Source of the DNA: a bacterium
GTDB taxonomy: Bacteria > UBP6 > UBA1177
DNA: 64,000 bases
Direction of reading: 5' to 3'
Assembly (NCBI GenBank): GCA_017963125.1
Contig: JAGCUA010000082.1
Coordinates: 1 to 64,000 of the forward strand
Below the pieces are notes generated by a model that saw nothing but the letters and a program-made list of their open reading frames with translations, did no database searches and was not told where the DNA came from. A program made the translations under genes and the position numbers. Of this stretch, positions 27,185 to 34,721 are shown one piece after another (the stretch's first letter is position 1; every line of letters starts with the position of its first letter).

Positions 27185-27280
27185 ACCAGCTCCAACACCG
27201 CATGACTGAGAAGCCCTCTCCGTCAGCTTTAGCCCTCTCAGTCACTTCGCGCCAGCTCCCCCCCCCCCAGAGTGGGAGCC
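27185..27280. repeat. Dispersed repeat C with poly-C run, copy 1
   Basis: Read on the minus strand this contains GGAGCTGGCGCGAAGTGACT followed by GAGAGGGC, closely matching 50178-50206, and ACCAGCTCCAACACCGCATG at its left edge matches 30181-30200. Arms GCTCCC (27255-27260) and GGGAGC (27274-27279) enclose 11 consecutive C counted from 27258. Function unknown; probably a small non-coding mobile or REP-like element. Confidence 0.6.
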
Positions 27281-27356
27281 AAGAATCGGTGTTTTGACCC
27301 GCCTATTTTCTCTGGAAACGACCTGATATTTTTTACCATAAAAAAATTCGTATTTT

Positions 27357-27504
27357 GCCCCTTAAACGAGGGAATAGTGTTGTTTTTACTTGGAAAATTG
27401 GTCTCAAAAAAGAGAAAGATGATGTGAAATTTCACAAAAAATTTCTTTTTTAATCGAAAAATAGAAAAATATAGAAAAAATTTTTTTATAGACCTCTTGA
27501 CTTT
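27357..27504 (+). repeat. 148-bp direct repeat, copy 2 (upstream of higBA)
   Basis: Near-identical to 26165-26312, including the GTGAAATTTCAC palindrome (27424-27435) and the terminal CTTGACTTT. The conserved ATAAGGTGC follows about 16 bases later than in copy 1. Distance between copies is 1192 bases. Recombination between them would delete the unknown gene as a circle. Confidence 0.85.
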
Positions 27505-27532
27505 TGTATATGGTTGTTGTGAATAAGGTGCG

Positions 27533-27554
27533 GGTTTTTGCAGGGGCAAAAACC
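27533..27554. terminator. Hairpin after repeat copy 2, possible terminator
   Basis: Perfect 9-base arms GGTTTTTGC and GCAAAAACC with loop AGGG, followed seven bases later by six T. It could end transcription started in repeat copy 2 before the higB promoter, or act as an attenuator. The gap between stem and T run makes a canonical terminator uncertain. Confidence 0.45.
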
Positions 27555-27580
27555 GGATGATGTTTTTTCAAAAGTGCCGC

Positions 27581-27608
27581 TTGACATGAGTTTCTGCGGT
27601 GCTATAAT
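27581..27608 (+). promoter_or_regulatory. Strong promoter of higBA
   Basis: Consensus TTGACA (27581-27586) and consensus TATAAT (27603-27608) separated by 16 bases. Predicted transcription start at about 27615 lies inside the palindrome at 27612-27628. Confidence 0.8.
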
Positions 27609-27611
27609 TGG

Positions 27612-27628
27612 TTTACCTCTGAGGTAAA
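27612..27628. promoter_or_regulatory. Perfect palindromic operator, probable HigA site
   Basis: TTTACCTC, T, GAGGTAAA: 8-base perfect arms around one base, overlapping the predicted transcription start and just upstream of the higB ribosome site. HigA-type antitoxins repress their own promoters by binding such palindromes, so autoregulation by the downstream HTH protein is expected. Confidence 0.7.
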
Positions 27629-27647
27629 TTTATTGGAGGTGCGAGAG

Positions 27648-27944
27648 TTGAATATAACGTACAAAACGAGGGATTTGGAAAAGATTTGTACTGACGCAAA
27701 GGCTGCGGAGAAAGCCCACGGACGGGAAATGGCTAAGGTAATACACAAGCGTATTGATCAAATTACAGCTGCAGATAGCGTGGAAATGATGATTCAGTTC
27801 CACATCGGGAGATGTCATATGTTACAGCATAATCGAAAAGGGCAATATGCTGTTGACTTGGTTCAACCAAACAGGCTGGTTTTTGAAAAACACGGTGACA
27901 CGATTCAAATCGCTCATATTTTGGAGATAGTTGATTATCATTAG
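27648..27944 (+). CDS. higB: HigB-type toxin (RelE/ParE superfamily)
   Basis: A 98-residue protein. I start it at TTG 27648, with GGAGG eight bases upstream; an in-frame TTG at 27633 would overlap that ribosome site. MIQFHIGRCHMLQHNRKGQYAVDLVQPNRLVFE is the typical C-terminal half of HigB-like plasmid-maintenance killers (seen as separate pieces FHIGRCHMLQ and DLVQPNRLVFE). Such toxins cleave mRNA on the ribosome. It is followed by its antitoxin 15 bases on, with toxin first as in other hig operons, and shares its palindromic promoter. Confidence 0.85.
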   Translation: MNITYKTRDLEKICTDAKAAEKAHGREMAKVIHKRIDQITAADSVEMMIQFHIGRCHMLQHNRKGQYAVDLVQPNRLVFEKHGDTIQIAHILEIVDYH

Positions 27945-27959
27945 GAGAGGTAAGGCGTT

Positions 27960-29012
27960 ATGATGAGAAGTAGGAGTTACATTGCTACTCCTCCTGGGGC
28001 AACCATCAAGGAACAGCTCGAGGACAGAGGCATGAGTCAGAAGGAGTTTGCTGCCAGGATGGATTTATCTGAGAAGCATGTCAGCAAGCTCATCAATGGA
28101 GAAGTTCAGCTTACGCCGGATGTGGCGGTCAGGTTGGAAACAGTTCTGGGAGTACCGGCTAGGTTCTGGAGCAATCTTGAGGCTATCTACAGAGAGAAGC
28201 TTCTGAAGGTCGAAGCAGAAAATGCTATGGATGAAGATGAGGCTCTCGCACAACAATTTCCGTACAGCGAAATGGTAAAATACAGATGGATTCAGGCAAC
28301 TAAAAATTTAAAGGAAAAAGTGATCTATCTCCGTCAGTATTTTGGTGTGGTGAAATTGTCGCTTTTAGGGAATGAGCTGATTACTAAAATTGCCTACAGA
28401 AGACTAGCGATTACAGATAAGAGTGATCTGGCTACAATGGCGTGGGTACAAGAGGCAAAAATTCAGGCAAGAAAAATTCAAACGTCACCGATCAATATTA
28501 AAGGACTTGTCTCTGCTATCCCTGAGATCAGGAAGATGACTGTAATGAAAACAGACGAATTCTGTCCGAAGATTAGAACGACACTGGAAAATTGCGGGAT
28601 AGCCCTGGTATTTCTTCCGCATTTGAAAGGCTCTTTTCTCCAAGGTGCAACTTTCCTGGATGGTAATAAAATCGTGGTGGGACTCACAGTAAGAGGAAAG
28701 AATGCTGATAAGTTTTGGTTTAGTTTATTCCATGAACTGGCTCACATTGTGCTTGGTCATATCGGTAACATCAATGGCACAACAAAAAAGGACGAAAAAG
28801 ATGCGGATACATGGGCAGGGGATATATTGATCAATCCGGCAGAGTTTGCTGCTTTTAAACTCAGAGGAAATTACTCGGAGAAAAATGTTTTGGCATTTGC
28901 CAAAGAGCAGGGAATTGCTCCCGGAATTGTTGTGGGGAGAATGCAGCTGGAAGGAATGATCAAGTATAGTGTGCTGAACAATTTGAAAGTTAAGTATGAA
29001 ATTAAAATATAG
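27960..29012 (+). CDS. higA: HigA-type antitoxin fused to ImmA/IrrE metallopeptidase domain
   Basis: A 350-residue protein. Residues about 10-85 form an XRE helix-turn-helix of the HigA group (PPGATIKEQLEDRGMSQKEF, then GEVQLTPDVAVRLE and VPARFW). The C-terminal part contains FHELAHIVLGH (H258-E-L-A-H262), the zinc site of ImmA/IrrE (M78) peptidases. The first half neutralises HigB and represses the operon; the second half is a likely regulated protease, perhaps acting on the antitoxin itself. Two adjacent ATG codons (27960, 27963) are both possible starts after GGAGAGG. Long HigA proteins of this build are known. Confidence 0.9.
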   Translation: MMRSRSYIATPPGATIKEQLEDRGMSQKEFAARMDLSEKHVSKLINGEVQLTPDVAVRLETVLGVPARFWSNLEAIYREKLLKVEAENAMDEDEALAQQFPYSEMVKYRWIQATKNLKEKVIYLRQYFGVVKLSLLGNELITKIAYRRLAITDKSDLATMAWVQEAKIQARKIQTSPINIKGLVSAIPEIRKMTVMKTDEFCPKIRTTLENCGIALVFLPHLKGSFLQGATFLDGNKIVVGLTVRGKNADKFWFSLFHELAHIVLGHIGNINGTTKKDEKDADTWAGDILINPAEFAAFKLRGNYSEKNVLAFAKEQGIAPGIVVGRMQLEGMIKYSVLNNLKVKYEIKI

Positions 29013-29131
29013 TGGTTAGGCAACAAGGAAATGATGGAAAAAGGAAAGAGCAGGCGAAAGGAGTCTCTTTTCTCTGGGAATTCTTTCAAAAACTCTCGAA
29101 AATATCGAAAATAATTAAAAAATTTTAACTT

Positions 29132-30016
29132 TTAACCCTTGACTTGGCTGGTTTCGATTCTTTTGTCTAGAAAATACAGCCAAACCGTGTGAAGGACATC
29201 TATAAAAAGCCAAAGCATCCTGGAAACAAAAAGTGGAGTTAGCATTTCTTTGTCGATGTTCTTCCAATGTGCTAATGAATTCCGGATGTTAAGCCCTATA
29301 CCATTAGATTCAGATAAGAGAAATTGAAGACTTTTCAGATGATCATAATTAAAAATTTGTTCTATTTTTTCGTCCCAAAGCAATGTCCCGAGAGTTTTCC
29401 CGCTTTTGTTTTTATTTTTGTCTCTTTTCTTTGTTTTAACATCTTTTTCTTCAGGCATATTTTTGCTTTCATTTACATACGCTATTCTCAACAATTTTTC
29501 GATTATAGCACATGTCAGGCTTTCTATGGTGTAGCACATGGAATGTAATACTATTTCGGGACATCTCTCCTTGTTTGTGATTATATATTCTAAGTTTTCA
29601 CGCAAAAAATCGACATCTTTTAATAAATTCTCGTCGTTGCTGGTCTCTTTATTGATAAAAGAAACGATGTCCTGAATTAATGCTATGTATTTATTCAAAG
29701 CTTCGGGATTGCTCAGAAATTTGTCCCGCATTATGCCAGAATACATTACAGAATACGCTGCAAGCTGTGTTTTGCGCTCAACTGTAAAATAAGGATCTTC
29801 GTCTGGGGCATCATATGGTATCGAATTCAAAACTGCTATCAATTTTTCATGAATCTTATCCTCGAGATAACTGACATATTTAGTATCTCCGTCTTCTTTG
29901 TGATGAGTTATTCTAAGCAGTTGTTCTTTGAGTGGTAAGTTTGGATTTTGATTTTTTCCCCATCGTTCCAGAAGAAAGGTCAATTTGTGCTTAGGCTGAT
30001 TTTCTTGATCTGTCAT
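29132..30016 (-). CDS. HEPN-domain protein, DUF4209-like
   Basis: A 294-residue mostly helical protein with AAGGAG before its ATG. The C-terminal part reads GIGLNIRNSLAHWKN; R245-N-S-L-A-H250 is an RN-x3-H motif like the RNA-cleaving site of HEPN proteins, and the surroundings (LLSESNGIGLNIRNSLAH then two long helices) resemble DUF4209. A basic linker (KTKKRDKNKNKSG) lies near residues 195-210. HEPN proteins of this type are common in defence islands as RNases. No matching antitoxin lies next to it: the MNT/HEPN pair starts 375 bases away on the other strand. Confidence 0.7.
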   Translation of the reverse strand: MTDQENQPKHKLTFLLERWGKNQNPNLPLKEQLLRITHHKEDGDTKYVSYLEDKIHEKLIAVLNSIPYDAPDEDPYFTVERKTQLAAYSVMYSGIMRDKFLSNPEALNKYIALIQDIVSFINKETSNDENLLKDVDFLRENLEYIITNKERCPEIVLHSMCYTIESLTCAIIEKLLRIAYVNESKNMPEEKDVKTKKRDKNKNKSGKTLGTLLWDEKIEQIFNYDHLKSLQFLLSESNGIGLNIRNSLAHWKNIDKEMLTPLFVSRMLWLFIDVLHTVWLYFLDKRIETSQVKG

Positions 30017-30180
30017 AACAAAACTCCTTTTTCAATAACAATAATCCATTCTCTCTGTTTTCATTCCAAATATACCTTGTGTTTGAAAACGCCATTATAA
30101 ATAAGCACTTTCCCTTGAAGTCAAGAGGGTGACATGGATTTTTACGGATAAATTTTGGTGAGGTAACAATTTGTGACTTC

Positions 30181-30227
30181 ACCAGATCCAAAACCGCATG
30201 ACGGAGAGGACGGAGCTGTCACAAATC
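30181..30227. repeat. Dispersed repeat C, partial copy 2
   Basis: ACCAGATCCAAAACCGCATG followed by ACGGAGAGGACGGAGCTGTC and ACAAATCG combines the edge seen at 27185-27210 with the GGAGCTGTCACAAA core seen at 50178-50192. The GTGACTGAGAGGGC half is missing. Confidence 0.5.
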
Positions 30228-30276
30228 GATAAATGAAAAATTTAAAATTCAGTTAAAATAAAAATCAAAAAATAAT

Positions 30277-30304
30277 TTGACTTTTAAAGATAAATGACTA
30301 TATT
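30277..30304 (+). promoter_or_regulatory. Promoter of the MNT/HEPN operon
   Basis: TTGACT (30277-30282) and TATATT (30299-30304) with a 16-base spacer; the transcript would start around 30311, just before the tandem repeats. Confidence 0.6.
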
Positions 30305-30314
30305 GCTTTCATCG

Positions 30315-30383
30315 GTGAGTCCTACCGTTAAGTGGAATCTTTAAAAGCAGTGAACCCTACTGTGAGTGGGAACTTTAAAAGCG
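30315..30383. repeat. Two tandem 34-35-base units upstream of the MNT gene
   Basis: Unit 1 (30315-30349) and unit 2 (30350-30383) both start GTGA, contain CCTAC...AGTGG, and end CTTTAAAAGC; a third GTGAGAA begins the next unit and supplies the ribosome site (GGTGAG) before the ATG at 30391. Each unit holds an imperfect inverted repeat (CCTAC with GTGGG-like arm). They lie in the transcribed leader and may be the operator or RNA site for autoregulation. Confidence 0.65.
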
Positions 30384-30390
30384 GTGAGAA

Positions 30391-30732
30391 ATGAACAAGA
30401 AGATGATTGACAGCGCGATGAAGGACATCGCGGCTGAAGCAAAAAACATATACGGTGAAAAACTGAAAGAAGTGATTCTTTTCGGTTCTTGCGCAAGAGG
30501 CGATTTCGAGGACGACAGCGATGTCGATATAATGATACTTCTTGATGTGCCGAGAAGCGAAGTCGAAGAAGCCGATCACAAAATGAATCCAGTGATAAGC
30601 AGACTTGATAAAAAATACGAATACGAACTTCTGTTTTCACCAATTGTGCAGAGCTACAGCGAGTTCAATTATTGGATCGAAGCCCTTCCTTTTTATCAAA
30701 ATGTCCGTAAAGAAGGCATAAGATATGCGTGA
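30391..30732 (+). CDS. mntA: MNT-type nucleotidyltransferase (antitoxin of MNT/HEPN pair)
   Basis: A 113-residue minimal nucleotidyltransferase. VILFGSCARGDFEDDSDVDI contains the GSxxRG turn and the two metal-binding aspartates (DxD) around residues 30-50. MntA antitoxins inactivate the partner HEPN toxin by adding AMP to it, or by simple binding. It overlaps the HEPN gene by 8 bases, a hallmark of these pairs. The ribosome site GGTGAG is part of the tandem leader repeat. Confidence 0.88.
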   Translation: MNKKMIDSAMKDIAAEAKNIYGEKLKEVILFGSCARGDFEDDSDVDIMILLDVPRSEVEEADHKMNPVISRLDKKYEYELLFSPIVQSYSEFNYWIEALPFYQNVRKEGIRYA

Positions 30733-31138
30733 AATAAGCCAGCAGGCAAAAGACTTGTCGATATATCGGCTGGAAAGAGCGAAAGAAGACCGCACCGCTG
30801 CCGAAAACAATTTAGGTTTGAAAGATCTCAGAACCGCGGTAAACCGTGCATATTACGCTATATTTCATGCTTTGAGAGCGGTTCTGGCACTTGACGAATA
30901 CGACTCCAAAAAACACAGCGGAATCATAAGCGAATTTCGTCTGCGATATGTCAAAACCGGCATTTTTGACGAAGAAATATCCGATATGATTGGCAAAGCA
31001 TTCCAGGTAAGGAACAAGTCTGATTATGAGGATATGTACATCGTTAGCAGAAACGATACCGAAATTCAGATACAAAACGCAAAAACCATCATTGACGCCG
31101 TCGAAAAATATCTGAAAAACGAAAAAATAATCGGCTGA
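30725..31138 (+). CDS. HEPN-domain partner of MNT (UPF0332-like)
   Basis: A 137-residue helical HEPN protein: RAKEDRTAAENNLGLKDLRT, then AVNRAYYAIFHALRAVLALD is the first long helix pair of the UPF0332 type. The expected RNase motif RX4-6H is not present in standard form; the corresponding place reads FQVRNKSDYEDMY, with Tyr where His is usual. It may therefore be a modified or inactive HEPN, or use a different residue. Co-translated with the MNT gene. Confidence 0.85.
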   Translation: MREISQQAKDLSIYRLERAKEDRTAAENNLGLKDLRTAVNRAYYAIFHALRAVLALDEYDSKKHSGIISEFRLRYVKTGIFDEEISDMIGKAFQVRNKSDYEDMYIVSRNDTEIQIQNAKTIIDAVEKYLKNEKIIG

Positions 31139-31206
31139 ATCAGTGATTCTGATGTTGAAAATCCTCTCGCATTTCCTAAAAAAATCAGTATAATGCGGCG
31201 ATTTGA

Positions 31207-31270
31207 CCTCACCCCTGGCCCCTTTCCAGTGTGGCGAGGGGAATTGGAAATGTATCAGTTACGTCTCTAC
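31207..31270. repeat. Dispersed repeat A with inverted piece of repeat B, copy 2
   Basis: CCTCACCCCTGGCCCCTTTC and CAGTGTGGCGAGGGGAATTG match 1582-1621 closely, with GTATCAGTTACGTCTCTAC (31252-31270) being the reverse complement of the start of the 1635-1655 hairpin. A further inverted repeat GTTACGCAGTAAC lies at about 31298-31310, before the epimerase gene. Confidence 0.65.
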
Positions 31271-31342
31271 AAAGCCTCCTCTGAGGCATGGGAGGTGTTA
31301 CGCAGTAACGGTGGGGTCTGAAAAAGGGGTCGGAGGTTTCGC

Positions 31343-32386
31343 ATGTCCAAACAACAAATTGATCTCAACCACAAAACAATTCTTGTTACCGGCTGCCCGG
31401 GTTTCATCGGGGCGTATCTTGTGATGCGGCTCCTGAAGGATCTGGATTCCGGAACGATAGTTTCTCTCGACAATATGAACGATTACTACGATGTGAGCTT
31501 GAAAGAGTGGCGTCTGCAGGAAATCGAAAAGGTTGCGGCTGCTTCGCCTGTAAAACATGTGTTTGTCAGGGGTTCGATCGGGGACAAGGCGCTTGTGGAT
31601 TCTTTGTTCCAGAAATACAGGTTCGATATTGTCGTAAATCTTGCGGCTCAGGCGGGTGTCCGTTATTCGATCGACCATCCGGATGTCTATATTGAATCGA
31701 ATATCATCGGTTTCTACAACATTCTGGAGGCTTGCCGGCACTATCCTGTGGAACACTTGGTCTATGCTTCGAGTTCTTCGGTTTACGGCGGAAACAAGAA
31801 GGTTCCGTTCTCCACCGATGACAAGGTCGACAACCCCGTAAGTCTTTATGCGGCGACTAAAAAGAGCAACGAGCTTTTTGCCCATACTTACAGCAAGCTT
31901 TACAACATTCCCTCGACGGGGCTTCGTTTTTTCACGGTTTACGGCCCGGCTGGACGGCCTGATATGTTCTATTTTTCAGCAACTCAGCGGCTTGCGGCGG
32001 GAAAGAAAATACAGATCTTCAACTACGGTGATATGAAGCGCGATTTCACCTATATCGATGATATCGTCGAGGGAGTTTACCGCGTAATGCAGGGTGCGCC
32101 GGAGGGGGCTGCGCCTTATGCGGTCTATAACATCGGCGGAGGTCAGCCTGAAAACCTTCTTGACTATGTTTCAACGCTTCAGGAGGAGCTGGTGAGAGCG
32201 AAAGTGCTCCCCGAAGATTACGATTTCGAAGGTTATCGCGAGCTGGTCGGAATGCAGCCGGGAGATGTGCCGCTTACATACGCTGATACAGAGGCATTGG
32301 AGCGCGATTACGGGTTTACGCCGAAAATCGGGATCCGCGAGGGTCTGAGACATTTTGCAGAGTGGTATAAGGATTATTACAGGTGA
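31343..32386 (+). CDS. UDP-glucuronate 4-epimerase-like SDR enzyme
   Basis: A 347-residue extended SDR. The Rossmann loop is GCPGFIG (residues about 16-22; A is more usual than P). Typical substrate-class stretches are LAAQAGVRYSIDHPDVYIES, ASSSSVYGGNKKVPFS and YAATKKSNE with the catalytic YxxxK, and the red-line MKRDFTYIDDIVEGV. This combination is that of UDP-glucuronate 4-epimerases (CapI-like), which supply UDP-galacturonate for capsule or LPS. It has a strong CGGAGG site and leads the second glycan block. Confidence 0.9.
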   Translation: MSKQQIDLNHKTILVTGCPGFIGAYLVMRLLKDLDSGTIVSLDNMNDYYDVSLKEWRLQEIEKVAAASPVKHVFVRGSIGDKALVDSLFQKYRFDIVVNLAAQAGVRYSIDHPDVYIESNIIGFYNILEACRHYPVEHLVYASSSSVYGGNKKVPFSTDDKVDNPVSLYAATKKSNELFAHTYSKLYNIPSTGLRFFTVYGPAGRPDMFYFSATQRLAAGKKIQIFNYGDMKRDFTYIDDIVEGVYRVMQGAPEGAAPYAVYNIGGGQPENLLDYVSTLQEELVRAKVLPEDYDFEGYRELVGMQPGDVPLTYADTEALERDYGFTPKIGIREGLRHFAEWYKDYYR

Positions 32387-32402
32387 TGAAGGGGATGAAC
32401 AA

Positions 32403-33641
32403 ATGAAAGCACTGGTTCTTGCTGGTGGATTTCCGCAGATAGCATTGATACAAGAGTTGAAAAAACGGAATATTGAGGTGGTTCTTGCCGATTACAACGC
32501 AGAACCTGTGGCAAAACCTTATGCCGACAAGTATTATCAGGAATCTACGCTGGATGTTCCGAAAATTAAGGAAATAGCTGTTTCCGAAGCAGTCGATTTT
32601 CTGATCACGGTGTGCACTGATCAGGCTTTGCTGACTGTCGCAAAAGTGTCGGAAGAGCTCGGGCTCCCGTGCTATATCGATTACAAAACCGCTTTGAATG
32701 TCACAAACAAGCAGTATATGAAAGATGTTTTCATGCGTCACGGAATCCCGACATCGAAATATGTCATTCTCAGGGAATTTGACGAAGAAAAAATCAAAGG
32801 TTTCCGTTACCCGCTGATCGTCAAACCAGTAGACTGCAACTCTTCCAAAGGGGTCAGGCGGTGCGACAACCTTGAAGAATTGAAGGAATTTTTCAATGAA
32901 GCTGTAAAAATGAGCAGAACTGATACTGCAATTATTGAAGAGTTCGTTGCCGGGAAGGAACTAAGCGTTGATGTTTATGTCGAAAACGGTGAGGCAAAGC
33001 TTCTGGATATCACCACCAGTGAAAAGATAAAGGATAAAGATAAATTTGTTATTTTCAGAACATGGCATCCGGCAAGAATCAGCGAAACTGTTGTGGAAAA
33101 AATTCAAGATGCTGTCCAGAAAATTGCAGATTCATTTGTTGTAAAAAATGCTCCGATGCTTGTGCAGTTACTGACCGATGGAGACGATATTTATGTTATA
33201 GAGTTCTCTGCAAGAACAGGAGGCGGGGTAAAGCACATCTCTATTGAACGCAGAGCAGGTGTCGATATCGTAGCTGCGACAGTAGATGTGACTTTGTTCG
33301 GAAAATCCGATGTTGTAGTGAAAATGCCGAAAAACAAATATATGGTCGACGAATATATTTACTGCAGACAAGGAGTATATGATCACATAGAAGGTTCAGA
33401 TCATTTGCTTGAGCAACATATAATTTCGGATTTTTACTCTTTTAAGTGGCGCGGGGCGGAATTCGAAACTATTAAAAACAGCGGGGATCGTGTTGCAGGT
33501 TTTTCTATAGAGGGTGATACTTTTGATGAGCTAAAGGAAAAACACGATCAGTGTAATGCGGTTTTGAAAGTTGTAGATATCAATGGTTCTGACATGATGA
33601 GGCACGATTTGCTGGAACCGTTTGATATCGAAGAATCTTAA
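32403..33641 (+). CDS. ATP-grasp ligase of unknown substrate
   Basis: A 412-residue ATP-grasp protein. The N-terminal domain is a Rossmann-like strand-turn (KALVLAGGFPQIALIQEL), then the central ATP-grasp region with YPLIVKPVDCNSSKGVRR (residues about 140-157), IIEEFVAGKELSVDVYV, and the metal-binding end DIYVIEFSARTGGGVKH. These enzymes join a carboxylate to an amine through an acyl phosphate. The ATG at 32403 follows GGGGATG; an in-frame ATG 48 bases earlier lies inside the epimerase gene. It is the first of three genes on the same strand with very short gaps. Confidence 0.85.
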   Translation: MKALVLAGGFPQIALIQELKKRNIEVVLADYNAEPVAKPYADKYYQESTLDVPKIKEIAVSEAVDFLITVCTDQALLTVAKVSEELGLPCYIDYKTALNVTNKQYMKDVFMRHGIPTSKYVILREFDEEKIKGFRYPLIVKPVDCNSSKGVRRCDNLEELKEFFNEAVKMSRTDTAIIEEFVAGKELSVDVYVENGEAKLLDITTSEKIKDKDKFVIFRTWHPARISETVVEKIQDAVQKIADSFVVKNAPMLVQLLTDGDDIYVIEFSARTGGGVKHISIERRAGVDIVAATVDVTLFGKSDVVVKMPKNKYMVDEYIYCRQGVYDHIEGSDHLLEQHIISDFYSFKWRGAEFETIKNSGDRVAGFSIEGDTFDELKEKHDQCNAVLKVVDINGSDMMRHDLLEPFDIEES

Positions 33642-33654
33642 TAAGAGGTTTTTT

Positions 33655-34707
33655 ATGAAATCTGCTGACAAGGTTTTTGTGTGCGGAGCAGGTCATCAGG
33701 GATTGTCAATGGCCGCTCACCTGGCTTTAAACGGTGTTAAGGTGAATTTATACAACCGCACTTTTTCACATGTTCAGGAAATAGCCGATACAGGAAAGAT
33801 ACACTGCTCCGGTGTGGTGAACGGTGATGCTCAGATAAATAAAATTTCATCAAATATCGCAGATGTCGTCTCTGATTTTGTAATGGTGACGACTCCAAGC
33901 AGCGCGCACAGAGATATCGCAAAGACGATAGCGCCTTATGTCCACAAGGATATGGTCGTGATACTTAATCCCGGAAGAACTTTCGGAGCAATCGATTTCG
34001 CGGAAGAACTGAAAAAAAATAATGTTAAGGAACTGCCGCATATCGCGGAAACCCAGACAATTGTCTATACGTGCCGCAAGACAGGGGAAAGCGGAACCTG
34101 CATCCTTGCTTTAAAAAACGATGTGAAAATAGCTTCGCTTAAAGGAAGCGATATCGGTGAAATTCTGGATTTGATGCCCGATTGTCTGAAACCTTACTTT
34201 TCTCCGGTATCTTCTGTCGCACTTACATCTCTGTCAAATGTGGGAATGGTGCTGCACTGTGCGCCTGTAATGATGAATGTTGGCTGGATAGAAAGCGATA
34301 AAGTCGATTTCAAATACTACTATGACGGGATTTCAAAATCGGTGGCCCGTTTTCTCGAAAAAATCGATGCGGAACGCTGTGCTGTCGCCGCAGCCGCCGG
34401 TTATAATGTGGAAACATTGACTGAATGGCTTAGAAGAACGTACAAAGTTTCGGGAGAGACAATATTCGAGTGTATAAGAAATAACGATGCATATAAAGCC
34501 ATAGATGCTCCGCCGACACTAAATACCAGATATATTTTCGAAGATATTCCCAACGGTCTTGTGCCGATCGAAGCAACTGGTGAAGAGCTCGGGATAAAAA
34601 CCAGAAACATTTCAACGATAATAGATCTCGCTTCTTCTGTAATGGATACTGATTACAGAGCTATCGGACGCAGATTCAGTTATAAAAAATTAAAAGAATA
34701 TTTTTAG
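33655..34707 (+). CDS. Opine/octopine dehydrogenase-like NAD(P) enzyme
   Basis: A 350-residue protein with an N-terminal NAD(P)-binding fold (KVFVCGAGHQGLSMAAHLAL, GxGxxG-like at residues about 9-14) and a C-terminal helical domain of the octopine/nopaline dehydrogenase type (SVALTSLSNVGMVLHCAPVM, with conserved His). Opine dehydrogenases reductively couple an amino acid's amine to a 2-oxo acid. The ATG at 33655 has AAGAGG before it; an earlier in-frame ATG lies in the ATP-grasp gene. Its neighbours suggest it makes or uses the substrate of the ligase. Confidence 0.83.
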   Translation: MKSADKVFVCGAGHQGLSMAAHLALNGVKVNLYNRTFSHVQEIADTGKIHCSGVVNGDAQINKISSNIADVVSDFVMVTTPSSAHRDIAKTIAPYVHKDMVVILNPGRTFGAIDFAEELKKNNVKELPHIAETQTIVYTCRKTGESGTCILALKNDVKIASLKGSDIGEILDLMPDCLKPYFSPVSSVALTSLSNVGMVLHCAPVMMNVGWIESDKVDFKYYYDGISKSVARFLEKIDAERCAVAAAAGYNVETLTEWLRRTYKVSGETIFECIRNNDAYKAIDAPPTLNTRYIFEDIPNGLVPIEATGEELGIKTRNISTIIDLASSVMDTDYRAIGRRFSYKKLKEYF

Positions 34708-34721
34708 GCAGGTTCAGAGAT

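Larger units (their letters stand above)
27164..27647. other. 484-base gap: repeat C, poly-C run, repeat copy 2, promoter and operator
   Basis: After the unknown gene comes a dispersed repeat (27185-27280) with an 11-base C run, then the second 148-bp repeat (27357-27504), a 9-base-arm hairpin (27533-27554), a sigma70-like promoter (27581-27608) and a palindrome (27612-27628). No gene seen. Confidence 0.6.
30017..30390. other. 374-base gap: repeat C, promoter, tandem repeat
   Basis: The gap between divergent genes contains a partial repeat C (30181-30227), a plus-strand promoter (30277-30304) and two tandem copies of a 34-35-base unit directly before the MNT gene. Nothing gene-like is visible. 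Confidence 0.5.

Noticed and set aside
30315-30390. Two to three short direct repeats as a mini CRISPR array
   Set aside because: Units are adjacent without spacers and lie in the leader of a toxin-antitoxin pair; no cas genes in the window.
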